Assembly (NCBI GenBank): GCA_032191485.1
Contig: JAVDOI010000016.1
Coordinates: 3,299,953 to 3,363,952 of the forward strand
DNA: 64,000 nucleotides
Source of the DNA: Leptoclinus maculatus
Lineage: Eukaryota; Chordata; Actinopteri; Perciformes; Stichaeidae
Direction: 5' to 3'
Position numbers and translations under genes: made by a program
The notes under the pieces: model-generated
Told to the model about the DNA's origin: nothing
Seen by the model: only the letters and a program-made list of their open reading frames with translations
Database searches by the model: none
Shown: one piece after another, positions 1 through 52,749 of the stretch
Position numbering within the stretch: the first letter of the stretch is position 1
How the letters are laid out: each line of letters opens with the position of its first letter

Positions 1-344
1 CTTGTATTTGCGTAGAACCGTCTCGGTACTGGGTTACGATCCGATGCACGCAGGATACAGGATATGTAGGTTAGTGCTCGTAATGCTGAACTACAGTTCA
101 CAGGTGTGAGTTCCTTCTTGAAACGTTTAGCTGTACGCTGTTAGCAACATGTGCTGAAGTTGGCACAACAAGCGGATCGGCGTCCTAGTCGGTCACACTA
201 TGGTGAGAGAAAATGTAACGGCGGAGCTGTGAGACCGGCCTGCAGGTTCCTGTTCAGCGACAACAGCAACGGAGAGAGAGAGAGAGAGTGGTGTAAAACA
301 CACGGACGGTGTGTCGGCGTTACACCACAGTTGTAGGATGTCAA

Positions 345-545
345 TGGAAATACATCAGTTTCATAGCATAAGAGATGCTTTTCAGTTTTTATAGCCTATT
401 GTGACTTGTTTCCTTTTGGGAAAGTATTAGTTCAGTGTAATACAGAAGTGTTTGAAATGTTGCTTGAAATATGATAATGGCCTGAATAGTTTACCAAAGT
501 TGACAGCGGGCAAAATACTCCATCAGTCCCCCAGCAAGAGGAGTT
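345..545. repeat. Dispersed repeat A, copy 1
   Basis: TTCATAGCATAAGAGATGCT, a GGGAAAGT segment, AATACAGAAGTG, TTTACCAAAGTT and a TCTTTGACAC end recur in the same order and orientation at 41627-41826. Not seen in other places in the window. Confidence 0.75.
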
Positions 546-2149
546 TGTCTGTCTTTGACACTTTAACTACTGTCTGTTCAAAAATACATGAACACACGGA
601 TTATTCTGCGTTTGTTTCACAGAGCTGCTAACACTGCAGTCATCGAGAGTCTACAGTATCTGTGTAAAGGGGCTTCTACGTGCGTCAGTATTACTCTGCA
701 ATACTTTGACTGAATGCATTCAATGTAGATGCTGACAGAAAGCTTCACCGCAGTGCCTTTGAGCCAGTCAACCAGTCAACGCGGTGGTTGGTAAACAGCA
801 GTCAGACAGATGACTGCACCATCCACATAACAACCAGTTTGATAATCTCCTCCATGCTTCTGTGAGCCTGTAATGAGCCTCCTCCAGGAGCCTGTAACAC
901 CTCCCAGAATGCACATTACACTTATTTATGACTCAGCTTTTTAAATAGGAGGTTGAGGAGGAGGTGTGTTGTGTGCCTCGACAATTAGAGCGGAGACGGT
1001 GTGAGAGCAGTAATTATTGGTTTTCAAACGGAGGCTGACTCATTAACCCTGCAGGGTGGGGCTGCTGCTGAAATGACAGACTCGGCTGAAGAGGAAACAC
1101 TCATTACATCGTTTAACTGAAGCTCAGTGTGAGCTCAGCAGCAATAGTCAGAGGTCACCGCACACAGACGCCACAGTGTCATCTGTCAACAGTCGAAACC
1201 CTTAATCTGTATGAAGTTGTAATCCTTAAATAGGAACTGAATTTCCACCTCTGTGATATTTCTCAGGTGTTGGTGAGTACTACTGCACATGTTTTTAAAA
1301 GTAGTATAAAGCCTTGTGAAGTTGGATAAATGTCCTGTTGCATTGTGGGTTATGTAGGCGCCAGGTTTTGACGAGGAGGAAGAATGTGTGGAACAACATC
1401 TCTGGTCCTGCTGCATCGATTTTTATCTTTTTTTTTATGTGCCTCATGAGTTTGATAGAATGTTAAAGAACAAATTGTTCACAATAAAGGCCTCCCTGTG
1501 TTTCAGTTAAAGTGTTTGAATGTGAAGCAGCAGCACCAGCAGGACGTGTTTTGTTAGCATGAGCAGCAAATTAATCCAGCTCTGATTCGGCTGCAGGAGA
1601 GTAAACGGGGCTGCTGGTATCAGTCAAATCATATTACTAACGCTTGCACTGGATTACGAGCTGCATTGTTTTCTGTCAATCCTTCGTGGTTGAACGACAC
1701 AAAAAAAACATTAGAGAGGTAATCGATTGGCTTTTGCTAAACGGTGCACTATAATGTTTCAGCGACACACATGCCTGACAAACTTCTCATTAACAGATTA
1801 ATGCATGAACATAAATTAAATTTAAGCTCTAAAATGACTTTATACTTTGTTTTAAGTAAATGTCACGAATATAGTGAAGAAGTCACAGTAAATCCCCTCA
1901 TTTGAGAAGCAGGAAGGAGCAGATGTTTGGTGTGTTTTTTTCAGTCAATTGATTTTAAAAACAGTTGCTGATCAATTCTCGGTTGATTGTCTAATGGACC
2001 TTTTTTCCATAGCGGACATTTTGACTTGTCATATGAGGGACAGCACGGGTAAAATGGATAACATGGAACTGAGCCATTGTTATTATCAATAAGTGTCCCA
2101 GTGAGCTCGCTCACACAATACCAAGGCCTCCCCTTCATGGAATGCAACT

Positions 2150-2545
2150 AGGTAGGAAATATAACCTGCATCCTACACAATATCAGTCTCCACCTAGTTT
2201 TTATAGGACTAGTGCAGTGCCTCAAAACGGGCCTATATTCAGAACGGGCTGATTGCTTGTCTTCTGACTCGCTTTCTGAACCGCTCATCCAAACAACTTC
2301 TCATCACACGGCCCTTCCTTAGGTCCCGAGCAATACACTCGCCAAATGTGATCGGATGAACGCCTGTCGATAGTTGATGATAATTTATATCCCGTAGAGC
2401 TCTCGTCTCTTTCGTTATCTGTTCCCTGAAGCGTGCGACGGAGAGCGAGCTGTACCCAGCATGCAGTGTTGCGATGCAACAGTTGATAGGGGTCCCCTTT
2501 CAATACGTACACAAGGCACTACTAATAAACAAGTCCCGTAGATCT
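2150..2545. other. Unidentified CpG-richer block with a 75-aa minus-strand frame
   Basis: Base use differs from the flanks (several CpGs, long non-repetitive text). On the minus strand a TATAAATTATC lies in the middle of an open frame (2285-2512). I do not recognise the peptide. A decayed LTR or DNA transposon is possible. Confidence 0.3.
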
Positions 2546-4925
2546 CAAGAGCTCGTACTCGACACTGCACTTCCTTGGGTTTCTTTGGGCTTTATAATAT
2601 GAACACAGTATGCCCACCACAGTAAATCTGAGAGGTAACCCCCCCCCCCACCCGAGCCCAGTGTACCGTGAACTCTTACACTTCCTCTTGACTTCTCTGC
2701 ACCGACCACCTTCACCACCCTGACCCCCTCCAGCTCCTCCAACAGCCCTTTAACTCTCCGTCCGTCCGTCCGTCCGCTCTTCTTGACTTGTCACCGTTGC
2801 CTAACGTCAAAACAAAGTGATCAAAAGGATTGTGAGGCTGCGAGCAGCTGAGCTGACGGAAGTGGAGGCGGCGTGGCGGACCGGGGGGGGGGGGGGGAGT
2901 CGTCAGGAGGCTTAGCAGCTCCGACATGTGACGAAGACAAAGCGAAGAGGAAGAACATCGTGGTAACAAGCAGCTGAGGCCTTTAGTTCTGCTGTTCACA
3001 CGTCTTCATCCTCTCATCCTCCCTGCTGCTCACGACATCCAGCGCTCCGATTTTGCTTCGTTTGACTTTATTTAATTAGACAGTAATTAAATTAATAGCA
3101 TTAGTTTAATACAGATGGGACACCACTTGACATTTATCATAATCTATCCAAACCACTTTGTAGATTGATTTACTTCCTTTTCGGCAGCGGTTGTTTTGAG
3201 GTCAATGGTATGAAAACCAACTTTTAATTGAATAATATGCACATTACTGTACCAAAACAAACCCTTAACATATTGTAAAGAGGCCTTCCTCCAACCTAAA
3301 AGCATGAACGACCATTCAAAAGTATCGAGTAGTCCTCTCTGACTACTCAACCAAGCTTCTGTGGCAGGAGATTCATCATTGTTCAACTGTAGTGTAGAAA
3401 TATAATCCGTCTCAGTCGATGTTGAGAAACCTTATTTAGTCCTTTTGAGTGTGTTTAAGAGTCACTAGAACGCACCTCCTTCAGATATTTAAAGAATTCA
3501 TTAGAATCCACGGTGCAGCCTCCCCCGGTCCTCGGTGGTTTACCCTCTCGACAGACACTCCCACCCACCTCACAGCTTACTGCTCCATCCGTCCTCCCGC
3601 TGGCTCATCCCTGCTGCACCAGATGGCTTTGAGTCACGAGTATTTGTATGTTTTTTGACATTAATAAGGTTCCTGTTCTGGTGTCAAATGTCTGCATTCA
3701 TCATGCAGTGATTTCATGTAAGTTGAACAGAACACATGAAATAGGGGGGGGGGGGCAGGAAGGAGCAAACAAACACACCCAAAGTGCTGACACCACAGTA
3801 TGTTTCACTGAGGACTCCTGTCCAAAGATGTACCAGAGTCACACCTCATATGACTGTATAAATCCTGAAGCGAGAGAGAAGATTGATCAATTATAAATAT
3901 AGTTCTGTCGATGGACTGATCAACTGATTACAGCTCTAGTCCAGTTTTCTGTCCCTCTGTACATTCATGCCTTGTAGTCTTCCAACTCTTTATAACACAC
4001 ATTCACTTTGACTGTGTCGCCAAAAAAATGCCTCGCACTGAGGCAAAGTTCTGTTTCGTAAAAAGAATTGTTCATCACTCCAAGGATTCAAACTGCACCC
4101 GACTCTGACCTCCATACCGCTGCGGCTCTTTTTAAAACCCTTCTCATTAATAAAGTGATGAAAAAATTCCTCCATGTCTGAATTCCTGCCGCTCAGCTGG
4201 AGAGTAGTCTCCCAAAGTCTCTGGACAGAAACATGTATATTGTTATGAGCTGAAGTGTAAATGTTGTGGGTTTGAGCAGATAGGTACAGAATATATATAC
4301 ATAAACTGAATGAAACACTTTCACATTAAAATGTTAAATAAAATTGTTTTCATCTGCAGTTGGAACTGAGTTTCTGTGCTGATGGTTTCTGATCCTGTTA
4401 TGAAACCTCTGGCTGCCTTCACAACCCGCCGTCACAGCTGGTTAAAATCCGTCCATCCGTGCGTGTGTCCGCGCTGTAGCCGAGTTAATTCGCTCCAAAC
4501 TAGTCGATAGAAACGTGACTTATTCACATTTCTTCTTTTTTTTGTTGCTACATTTCAAAAGTTTCCTTAAAATGTGCTTGACAATTGAATGAAAACATGG
4601 CTTTTGTGACATTTATTCTGTCTGACACGTGACCCATCATGTTCTGTCTTCTTTACCCTGTTTATCGTCTTGACACACACACACACACACACACACACTT
4701 TATCTCTCAACATTACTCTCATTTTAACACACTCCATCTCTCTCACACACACACACTCCGTCACGCAGGAGGCCAGATGGTTTCCTGAAGCAGATGGAGA
4801 GAGTGATGAACACAGTTTGACACACACTCTTTCATGTCTCTACTTGTGTTTTTCACGAAGTCTCTTTCGCTCTCTCACACACACATTTCAGCTTGTCCTC
4901 GGGTCACTTGAATAAAAAAGCTCTC

Positions 4926-5034
4926 TGATTGGCCGGCTGTGGTCTCAACAGCGGTGGCAGTGCGTCTGTGCTGACAGGTGATTGGCCGGTACCTCGCGTC
5001 ACATTGAGCCTTTTAGTGGAGGCAGAGCGGCCGC
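4926..5034. promoter_or_regulatory. Promoter-like block: two inverted CCAAT boxes plus CpG-rich segment
   Basis: TGATTGGCCGG occurs twice (4926-4936 and 4979-4989; start-to-start spacing 53 bp), each an inverted CCAAT box. A GCGGCCGC palindrome follows at 5027-5034 and CpGs are concentrated locally. It sits 0.5 kb 5' of the first usp54 exon in the window. It could be an internal usp54 promoter or that of an unseen noncoding transcript. Confidence 0.35.
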
Positions 5035-5478
5035 TGCAGCACTGAGACGCATCGATTTTTCAAGCAGTCTATTCAGATTTTTAAGGATTTTAAATCTTAA
5101 ACTCTGATTGGAGAGAATCCAGTTCTTCTGCTCTTCTGGCTCCAAATTGTACCGCAGAGTTGTGGACAGAAAGGGTTTATGAGAATCTTGTGAACTCTTA
5201 AACCAGGATTATTTTAAACTGTAAAGTCTTTATTTCCTGCTCTTTGTCTGCTGAGATTTTGGGATCAGATCTTGGCAGGTATTTGTTGAAGGAAGATTGC
5301 TTTGACTGTTTTTTGGGGGGGGATACAGTACACCAGTGAGGGAGATTTTTATGGAAGGGTTGTCAGTTTTATTATTTTACAATTGGACTGTTTTTATTAA
5401 ATCCTGAGTGGAATTTCCGATCCTTCCTCCTCCTTATTTCTTTAGTTTCATCTGTTGCACCTTGAATGGTGACCTGAC

Positions 5479-5514
<36 letters not shown>

Positions 5515-5565
5515 ATTCCCTTTGTGTTGTTTACTTGACGTCATCCCTCCGTCTCTGTCTCTCAG

Positions 5566-21090
<15,525 letters not shown>

Positions 21091-21832
21091 TCCGGCCTGA
21101 GGCTCACGTCCAGGCCCCCCCTTCCCCCCAGAGTCCTGTTCCAAATGTCTTGTATCCACCAAGATGAAGATTGTTTTTCTTTGTATTTAAAATGTGCCAA
21201 TATTTCTTTAAATCCAATGCTGCCCATACTCCTGTCATCACCTTGGTGGATATCTCACTTTGGAATAACACTCGTGGTTCTCATGTCTGCAGCCTCATCT
21301 GGGGAAACAAACCGATCGTCACTAAGAACTTTTCACAACAGTCTCCAGTATAGTTTCTTCTCTCCTGTATCTGTTTCCCCCCCGAGAAGCAACTACTTCA
21401 CACCAATTCAACCGTTATCCTCCATGTTTTGTTCCCGGCCCGTCTCGCCCGGTCCTACCTAGTCTGGACGCCACAAGGCCACAAAATCAAACGTGAATCA
21501 CAATCTATGAATGTCTGCTGGATTTAAGCACATGTTAGATTTGTAATCCAGACAAAGCAGCGTGATAGATACCAGGACCACGAGAAGAAGGCTGACGGAT
21601 GATGATGATGAAGGACAGAACTGAAAGAACAGCAGTGTGATCATGAAGACATTGCTGCTAACATACTGTCTGTTAAAACTGATTTTGATCAACGGTTTGA
21701 TCAAAATATGAGGAAAAACGTGTTAGTCTTTATCTGCTGGGTGTCAGATTGATGATACACATGAGCAGCATGTTTATTTAATGGTAAGAACAAAAAACAA
21801 CCTGAGAGCAGTTGAGTTTTTTAGTTGAAAAA

Positions 21833-22345
21833 AATAATGGTTTAATAATCCAAAACTATTTTGATAATTGATTAACCATTTAAGTTATTTTCCAAGTCAA
21901 AATACCAAAACAACTCGTCATTCCAGGTTCTAAAATGTGAGAGTTTGCTGCTTCTTTTAGGTCTCACATGATGATAAATTAAATATCTTTTCTTTTGTCC
22001 AACCGGCCGTCCGGAACACAGTTATTTAGTCGTGAACAAATAATTCCCAACATTCACTTTGACGAAGTGTTGAATGTTTGTTGATTTCAGTTTTATGCAG
22101 AGCGGCAACTTATGAAACACTTTCGTTATTGATTTCATTATTTTCCCAATTAATCGGTTAATTTGTTTAGTCTATAAAATGTCAGATATTCACATCAGTG
22201 GAGCTGGAACGAGGGGATTTTTTTTTGTTATAAAAATTAAAAAAAAAACGATGACGTGATCATCAAATTGCTGCCGCTTCATTTTTCTGATTGATGTCGT
22301 GAAATTGTAGATAATCGGCTCATCGTTTGAGCTTCAGTGACTCCG
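21833..22345. repeat. Dispersed repeat B, copy 1
   Basis: Contains TTGATAATTGATTAACCATTT, TGTGAGAGTTTGCTGCTTCTTTTA, AAATTAAATATCTTTTC and TTAGTCTATAAAATGTCAGATA. These words recur in a common fish repeat and partly at 48868-49033. Confidence 0.5.
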
Positions 22346-23915
22346 ACACCTGGTGGGAGAACAAGGGTTTGAGATAGTTCAGTTGAAGATCGATGTGTCT
22401 GTTTTTGTGATATTCTGATCTTCGATGCAGCCGAACAGACGTTTAGTTTTAAATGAAGGACATCGAGGCACTAAAGGAAGTTGAGAAGCTGCTTCTTTTT
22501 CTGCCGCTTGTGTCTCAGAATATAAATCTACTTATTACTCTATTTATTTTTGTAGGCTTGTCAGACTGAGTTGTGCATAGATGAAACTATTCTACCTGAA
22601 TATACTCTATTACTATAGTCTAATTTTCTAAAGGTAGTTAGTCGCCTTGTTTGGGATGTGGAGCCTTCTTATACCGTACACAAGGCTGTTAGTGATTAAT
22701 AACTAAAGCTTTTATTTTGACAGCTAATATTTAGCATGATGTTTTATTATAGCCTTGAGAGACTTTGGTGTACATTTACTGTCACAACAATATATGCAGA
22801 TCTTTCTTAGCGCAGCAACTCGACTGCATTTAACCCTAATAACTATTTAGTGCACTTCAGAAGTGTTGAAGATAGATTTCTTTGATGTGCTTGTTGCTGG
22901 TTTCTGTTGACATCCTCCCGTTGTTGAGGGAGATGCTCTGCGTTACGTTCATGGGCTCGTTTTTTTGTACTCTGATGTCTTTAGATCGGTTTAATAGATT
23001 CATGAAGGAGCAGCTTTAAACGAGTATGCTGTTGTAATAACTTGTGCAGAGATAATATGTCCTACTGCCAAGAACTCAGAGGCTGCTCCAGCTGAGCGGA
23101 AAATACACAAAAACTGGATCATTTCACCTGCAAGCTATCTGCAGATTACTGAAGACATTGGTAATTATAGTTTAAAAATAACTAAATATTACCTGATTAG
23201 TTATTCCTGGTTTGATTCTCATCGCTGAAGCCACAATGTCTCTGAACTCTGTGTTTTGACCGACAGGATGTCTACGTTACAGAATATACATTTTATTATT
23301 AGAGTTCAGACCAGCCCTGAGTTCATAATGATAGTAATGACGTTATTTTTTCACCATGTCAAAGTTGACGGGCTGTTTGTTTTTGCTTTGCCAGATTTTA
23401 TTTTGTTGATTGTTTTGGTATATTTTTTATGCTTATTTTTCTACATTGTAGACTTAACAGAGACGATACGATGATTAAAATGTTTAAAGGAAACGTGTCT
23501 CATATATTTTGGTTTTATTTCAGGAGGAAATCATCAGCTGTTGAAGCTGCTGAGTCACAATTTACACATCAAACACCTGAAACAAATAATAATTAGAAAA
23601 AGGCAATTTTCCAAACACATCTTAGCAGCAGGTGCCTCAGTGTGTTCTCCACATGTTGAATCAGTGTTTATGGAAGAAGTATTCAGATGTTTTACCACAG
23701 TGTAGAAATACTCTGATACAAGTAGAAGTCCAAATCTTACTCATGACAAACTTTACGACGTACTATACTATACAATATTTTCATTTCACTTTTTTTGACA
23801 TAGTATACTATGTTTTTGCGACTTCTTTTAACATACTATACTATGGCTTTTTTCATGATATTTGACATTACTTTGTATCATGGACAAATACAGCAACTTC
23901 TGTAGATAAAACATT

Positions 23916-23921
23916 TTTATT
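23916..23921 (-). terminator. mmrn2: Candidate polyadenylation signal of mmrn2
   Basis: TTTATT on the + strand is AATAAA on the mmrn2 strand, about 0.97 kb past the stop codon. It is a reasonable 3'UTR length, but unsupported by transcript data. Confidence 0.35.
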
Positions 23922-24484
23922 AAGTTACACACTGACAGTTTAGATAAGAATGTTCTATCATCTGACTTTTCTATAAACACATTCATGACTTTGTTTACAC
24001 CAACAAACGGCTCAGCTGTTCCTTTATATAAATATATATATATATATATAACATATACTGCTCTGTGTTTTTACCTTACTATATTGGTACTTTACAAACA
24101 TTACACATACAGATGACTTTAGATACAAACACGTCTTTATGTAAAATAAAAAAAATTCCCTTAAAAGACAGACGATGTGATGACGTTTACAGACATGTTT
24201 AACTTTTCTCCTCCGCCTCAGAGAGAAACCGTGTCGGCAGCAGCTGATCTGTGATCAGATTTGTTTCTGAAGATGAAGCAGAGGAAGCTGAAGAATAATT
24301 AGGACTTCAGGTTAAAGTGACACTGCAGGGTCAACAGCACGTGTAACAGTAAGCAGACCAACCAGATAAATCAAACACTTCTGACTTATACTATCCTCAA
24401 CCGTTTGGTCATTGAGTAATGTCGTTGTTGTGGGGCTTGAGTCAGGATGTGGTTAGCCTAGCTTAGGATAAACACTGAAAGCAG

Positions 24485-24600
24485 GGGCAAACAACTAGCC
24501 AGGCCAGCTGTTTTCTATGTGCTTCTAGTCTTTATGCTAAGCTAAGCAAAAAAAACTGCCTGACTCCAGCTCTGTACTGAACACAAAGACACCGAAACAA
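24485..24600 (+). repeat. Dispersed repeat C, copy 2
   Basis: AACTAGCCAGGCCAGCTGTT then CTTCTAGTCTTTATGCTAAGCTAAGC, matching 39595-39760. Confidence 0.55.
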
Positions 24601-24892
24601 AGAAACACGCGCTTCAGTTCGAGTGGCAATGGGAGCGAGTTGGAAGACACAAACGAGGAAACTGAGAACATGCAGTTGAATCTCAGTTTAATTGTTTCTT
24701 TGATTTTCTTTCAGACCTTTTCTAGTTTGACAAGTTGGCGGTATGGCTATTAAGATTTTAGCCTGCAGATTCACCAGAACTGAGTGGTGGTTTAAGGGTT
24801 GACGGTGCTTTGGAATAAACCTCCACTAACTGGAATATGTTTGAATACGTTTTAACTCCCAGAGTCTCTGATCAGTGTCTTTCCTCCAGCCA

Positions 24893-50077
<25,185 letters not shown>

Positions 50078-50336
50078 GTCTGCTCTCCTTCACATCACTG
50101 AGTGGAGGGGAGCACGACCACCAGCTGCTTTTAAAAGGCTGGGGGGGGGGGGGGGGGGAGGAAGGAGAGAGGACACACCTCCTGTTTCCTCTGCTCCCCC
50201 TCCCCCTTCTCTCTCAACAGTCTTGTGCTATGTCTGCATTACATTTGTTATATTATCTATCATTTGTCATCCTGATTTTCCACAATGTAATTTAGTTATT
50301 TTGTTCTACTCTGTTCCAACAATATTAACTGCATGT

Positions 50337-50680
50337 CTAGAAGAAGTACTCTGTTCTTTTAGTGAAGTACAATTATACTACAGTGTAGAAGTAGAAAGAC
50401 TGTTAAAAGTAAAAGTCCTGCATTTAAAATCATTCTTAAGTAAAAGCACTAATCAAGCAGATTGGCCTTTTTTGGTATAACATGTTATTGGATTATAATT
50501 ATTGATGCTTTAATGTGATCATCACTTTAATGTTGCTGCTGGTAAAGGTGGGGCAAATTATAATGTGTTCATATACTACAGGGTAGTTTAATCTATCATA
50601 ATCTATTAGCTGATTATATGTTGTATTAATATTCTGCAAAGTAATTTAAGTATTTAAATAATTTTAGTGCAGTAAGAAAA
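50337..50680 (-). mobile_element. hAT-like MITE family copy
   Basis: Reverse orientation relative to the copy at 51828: GAAGAAGTACTCTGTTC, AAAAGTAAAAGTCCTGCAT and CACTTTAATGTTGCTGCTGG. Confidence 0.65.
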
Positions 50681-50810
50681 CAAAAACACAAACGAGGTTT
50701 CACCTCTCTGAATAAACTCCTTCACTCAGTCTGTCTTCATGTTTACCCGGTGGAAGTGATAAGAACAGAGGAAATCCACCGAGCTGCAGGAGAAATGACC
50801 TCCTTCCTTT

Positions 50811-50812
<2 letters not shown>

Positions 50813-50883
<71 letters not shown>
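50813..50883. repeat. (GT)n microsatellite
   Basis: About 35 GT units, 0.75 kb 5' of mmrn2. Confidence 0.96.
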
Positions 50884-50884
<1 letters not shown>

Positions 50885-51590
50885 TTGTGTGCTGCTGTGA
50901 CGACATTCTTCAAAGGGCTGTTTGAGGGTTAAGACTTGGTTTGAGGGTTAAAACAAACCTATGTAACATTTAAATGTTCAAAAATACTTTATTTATTGAT
51001 TATTTTAGCAATAGAAAGAAATACCCTAACGTACATTCTGGCTGCTGTAAGACGTAGAACAGAAGAAGGATGGCGACAAAAAGAAAGAAATGTGTGCAAG
51101 ATCACTTTAGAATCATTCAAGTTCATCATCAACCAGTTTGAAAACGTTCATTCAACAAGCAGATCTTTTGAAACAAACATTATACAGAATTAGAATTGTG
51201 ATAAGTATTGGAATTAAAAGAAAACGTATTAGCTGAAACAAGAACCACACTGATGAGAGGATATTTGACCCCGTAGCAGCATCATATATTCTGCTTCAGT
51301 TGTTTTTATCCAGTGTTTTTCATCTTTACATTCCGTCATCAATTAAACCAAATACTGGAGCTCAAGTTGTCAATGTTTTTTGTAAACTGATGTGAGGGTG
51401 AGAATATGTCTCAGTCTCACTCTGACTCTGTTATCCCGTCACATGTTTATTTTATTAGTTAATTCACAACAGTGAAGCGGATTACGGTGAGTTAAAGTGA
51501 ACTGAAGAAGAGGAGGAGGGTGAAGCAGAGGGAGGAAGGCTGACGGTTCCTGTCCAGGCTGAGAGAGCCCGGGACTTTTCCACTGGGAGA

Positions 51591-51616
51591 GGGGGGGGGG
51601 GGGGGGGGGGGGGGGG
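51591..51616. repeat. 26-bp poly-G run
   Basis: Uninterrupted G run. Its length may be a sequencing or assembly estimate. Confidence 0.9.
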
Positions 51617-51827
51617 TCATTTCCGAGGATTGTTTTAGAGCTGTGTGGAGATGGAGGGTTGAAATATATTGCAAAGAAAGCGAAAGTGTAGGATACTGAA
51701 GACTGAAATGACAGACACTTAGAGGTTATGGTTTTGTATGAGTATTCATCCGCTTTGTAGATATTTATCAAATCAGAGCCAATTTTTTTTTTATATTTGC
51801 ACTTGGCAACCACAGCCAACAAGACAG

Positions 51828-52150
51828 CATTGGTGTAAAGTAACTATGTATATTTTCTCAAGTGCTGTACTTATGTACGATTTGAAGGTACTTGTACTTT
51901 ACTTGAGTAATTCTATTTTCTGCTACGTAATACTTCTACTCCTAAAGGATCTCCATCTTTACCATCTGCTAAATTAAAGTGCTGAACACATTAATCCATC
52001 AATAATCCATTAATATAATATCCTGACATGGGCCATTCTGCATAATGAGTAATCTAACCTTTGGTATTTTATGTATATTTTGATGTTAATACTTTTGAAC
52101 GCAGCACTTTTACATGTAACATGTTGCTAAAAGTACTTCTACCACCACTG
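51828..52150 (+). mobile_element. hAT-like MITE family copy with both ends
   Basis: Starts CATTGGTGTAAAGTAACTA and ends AGTACTTCTACCACCACTG, so both ends are recognisable and mutually inverted (CAGTGGTGG type). It includes GGGCCATTCTGCATAATGAG, shared word for word with 47668-48068. I could not see an intact 8-bp target duplication. Confidence 0.75.
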
Positions 52151-52552
52151 TGTTCATTAACTCTATTAACAAGAGAACAGATAACCAGGCAGACAGGAAG
52201 AGCTCAGTGATTTGTTGAAAAGGTGAAGATAGATAAGCATACTGACATCATGGTGAGAATAGAAGTAAAGGAACAAAGCAGTACTGACAATCAGGCAGGA
52301 GAAAGTGGAGATAAATACTGAGGGAAGGTTGATTGGGGAATGAGGAACAGGTGATGAGAGAGTGAGGTCATTGGGACAGGAGGGGAAGTCAGAGGACATC
52401 TGGTGGACAGATGAAGAGTTGCACTCAGGAGGCCAACTCTGTCCACTTTAGTAAACTTCACATTCTACTAGTATAAGACAAAAGTATTCATCACATATGT
52501 GTCTCCATATATAAATATATATTCTTGACACTTTCTATTCGTCTAAATTCTT

Positions 52553-52680
52553 AAAAAGGTAAAAGTTTTAAAGGTAAATGTTTTGCAGTAAAATGTTTTA
52601 ATGGTAAATTATTACAGTGAAAAGTTTTAAAGGTAACTGTTTTACAGGAAAGTTTTACAGTGATGAGTATTAAAGCTAAT
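52553..52680. repeat. Imperfect ~15-bp tandem repeat
   Basis: Repeated GTTTTAAAGGTAA-like units (about seven) just 3' of the P450 stop. They may overlap its 3'UTR. Confidence 0.6.
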
Positions 52681-52749
52681 AGTTTACAAATTATATATTT
52701 CAGGCAGCAGAGAAGTTACAAGAAAAAAAACAAAGAGCTCCCTTTTTAA

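Larger units (their letters stand above)
1..5565. other. Non-coding DNA 5' of the first usp54 exon seen
   Basis: No coding exon could be supported on either strand. In particular no stretch encodes the expected USP54 N-terminus with its NSCFLNSALQ-type Cys box. It contains a dispersed repeat (345-545), a CpG-rich unidentified block (2150-2545), a 15-bp G run (2883-2897), a second short repeat (3240-3380), small CA/TG arrays (4675-4700, 5481-5512) and the promoter-like block at 4926-5034. It is most likely usp54 intron. Confidence 0.7.
21091..24892. other. Convergent intergenic region, usp54 / mmrn2
   Basis: Holds both 3'UTRs. No AATAAA with a clear downstream GU-rich element was found for usp54; ATTAAA variants occur at 21977 and 23473. 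The minus-strand AATAAA at 23916-23921 suits mmrn2. Repeats seen are a family copy at about 21833-22345, a hAT-like MITE fragment at 23662-23745 and a fish repeat fragment at 24485-24600. No exons are evident. Confidence 0.6.
50078..52749. other. Intergenic region between mmrn2 5' end and the P450 3' end
   Basis: Contains the mmrn2 promoter, two MITE-like repeats (50337-50680, 51828-52150), a (GT)n tract (50813-50883), a 26-bp G run (51591-51616) and an imperfect 15-bp tandem repeat just 3' of the P450 (52553-52680). A minus-strand ATTAAA at 52597-52602 could end the P450 transcript. No coding exon is visible. Confidence 0.6.
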
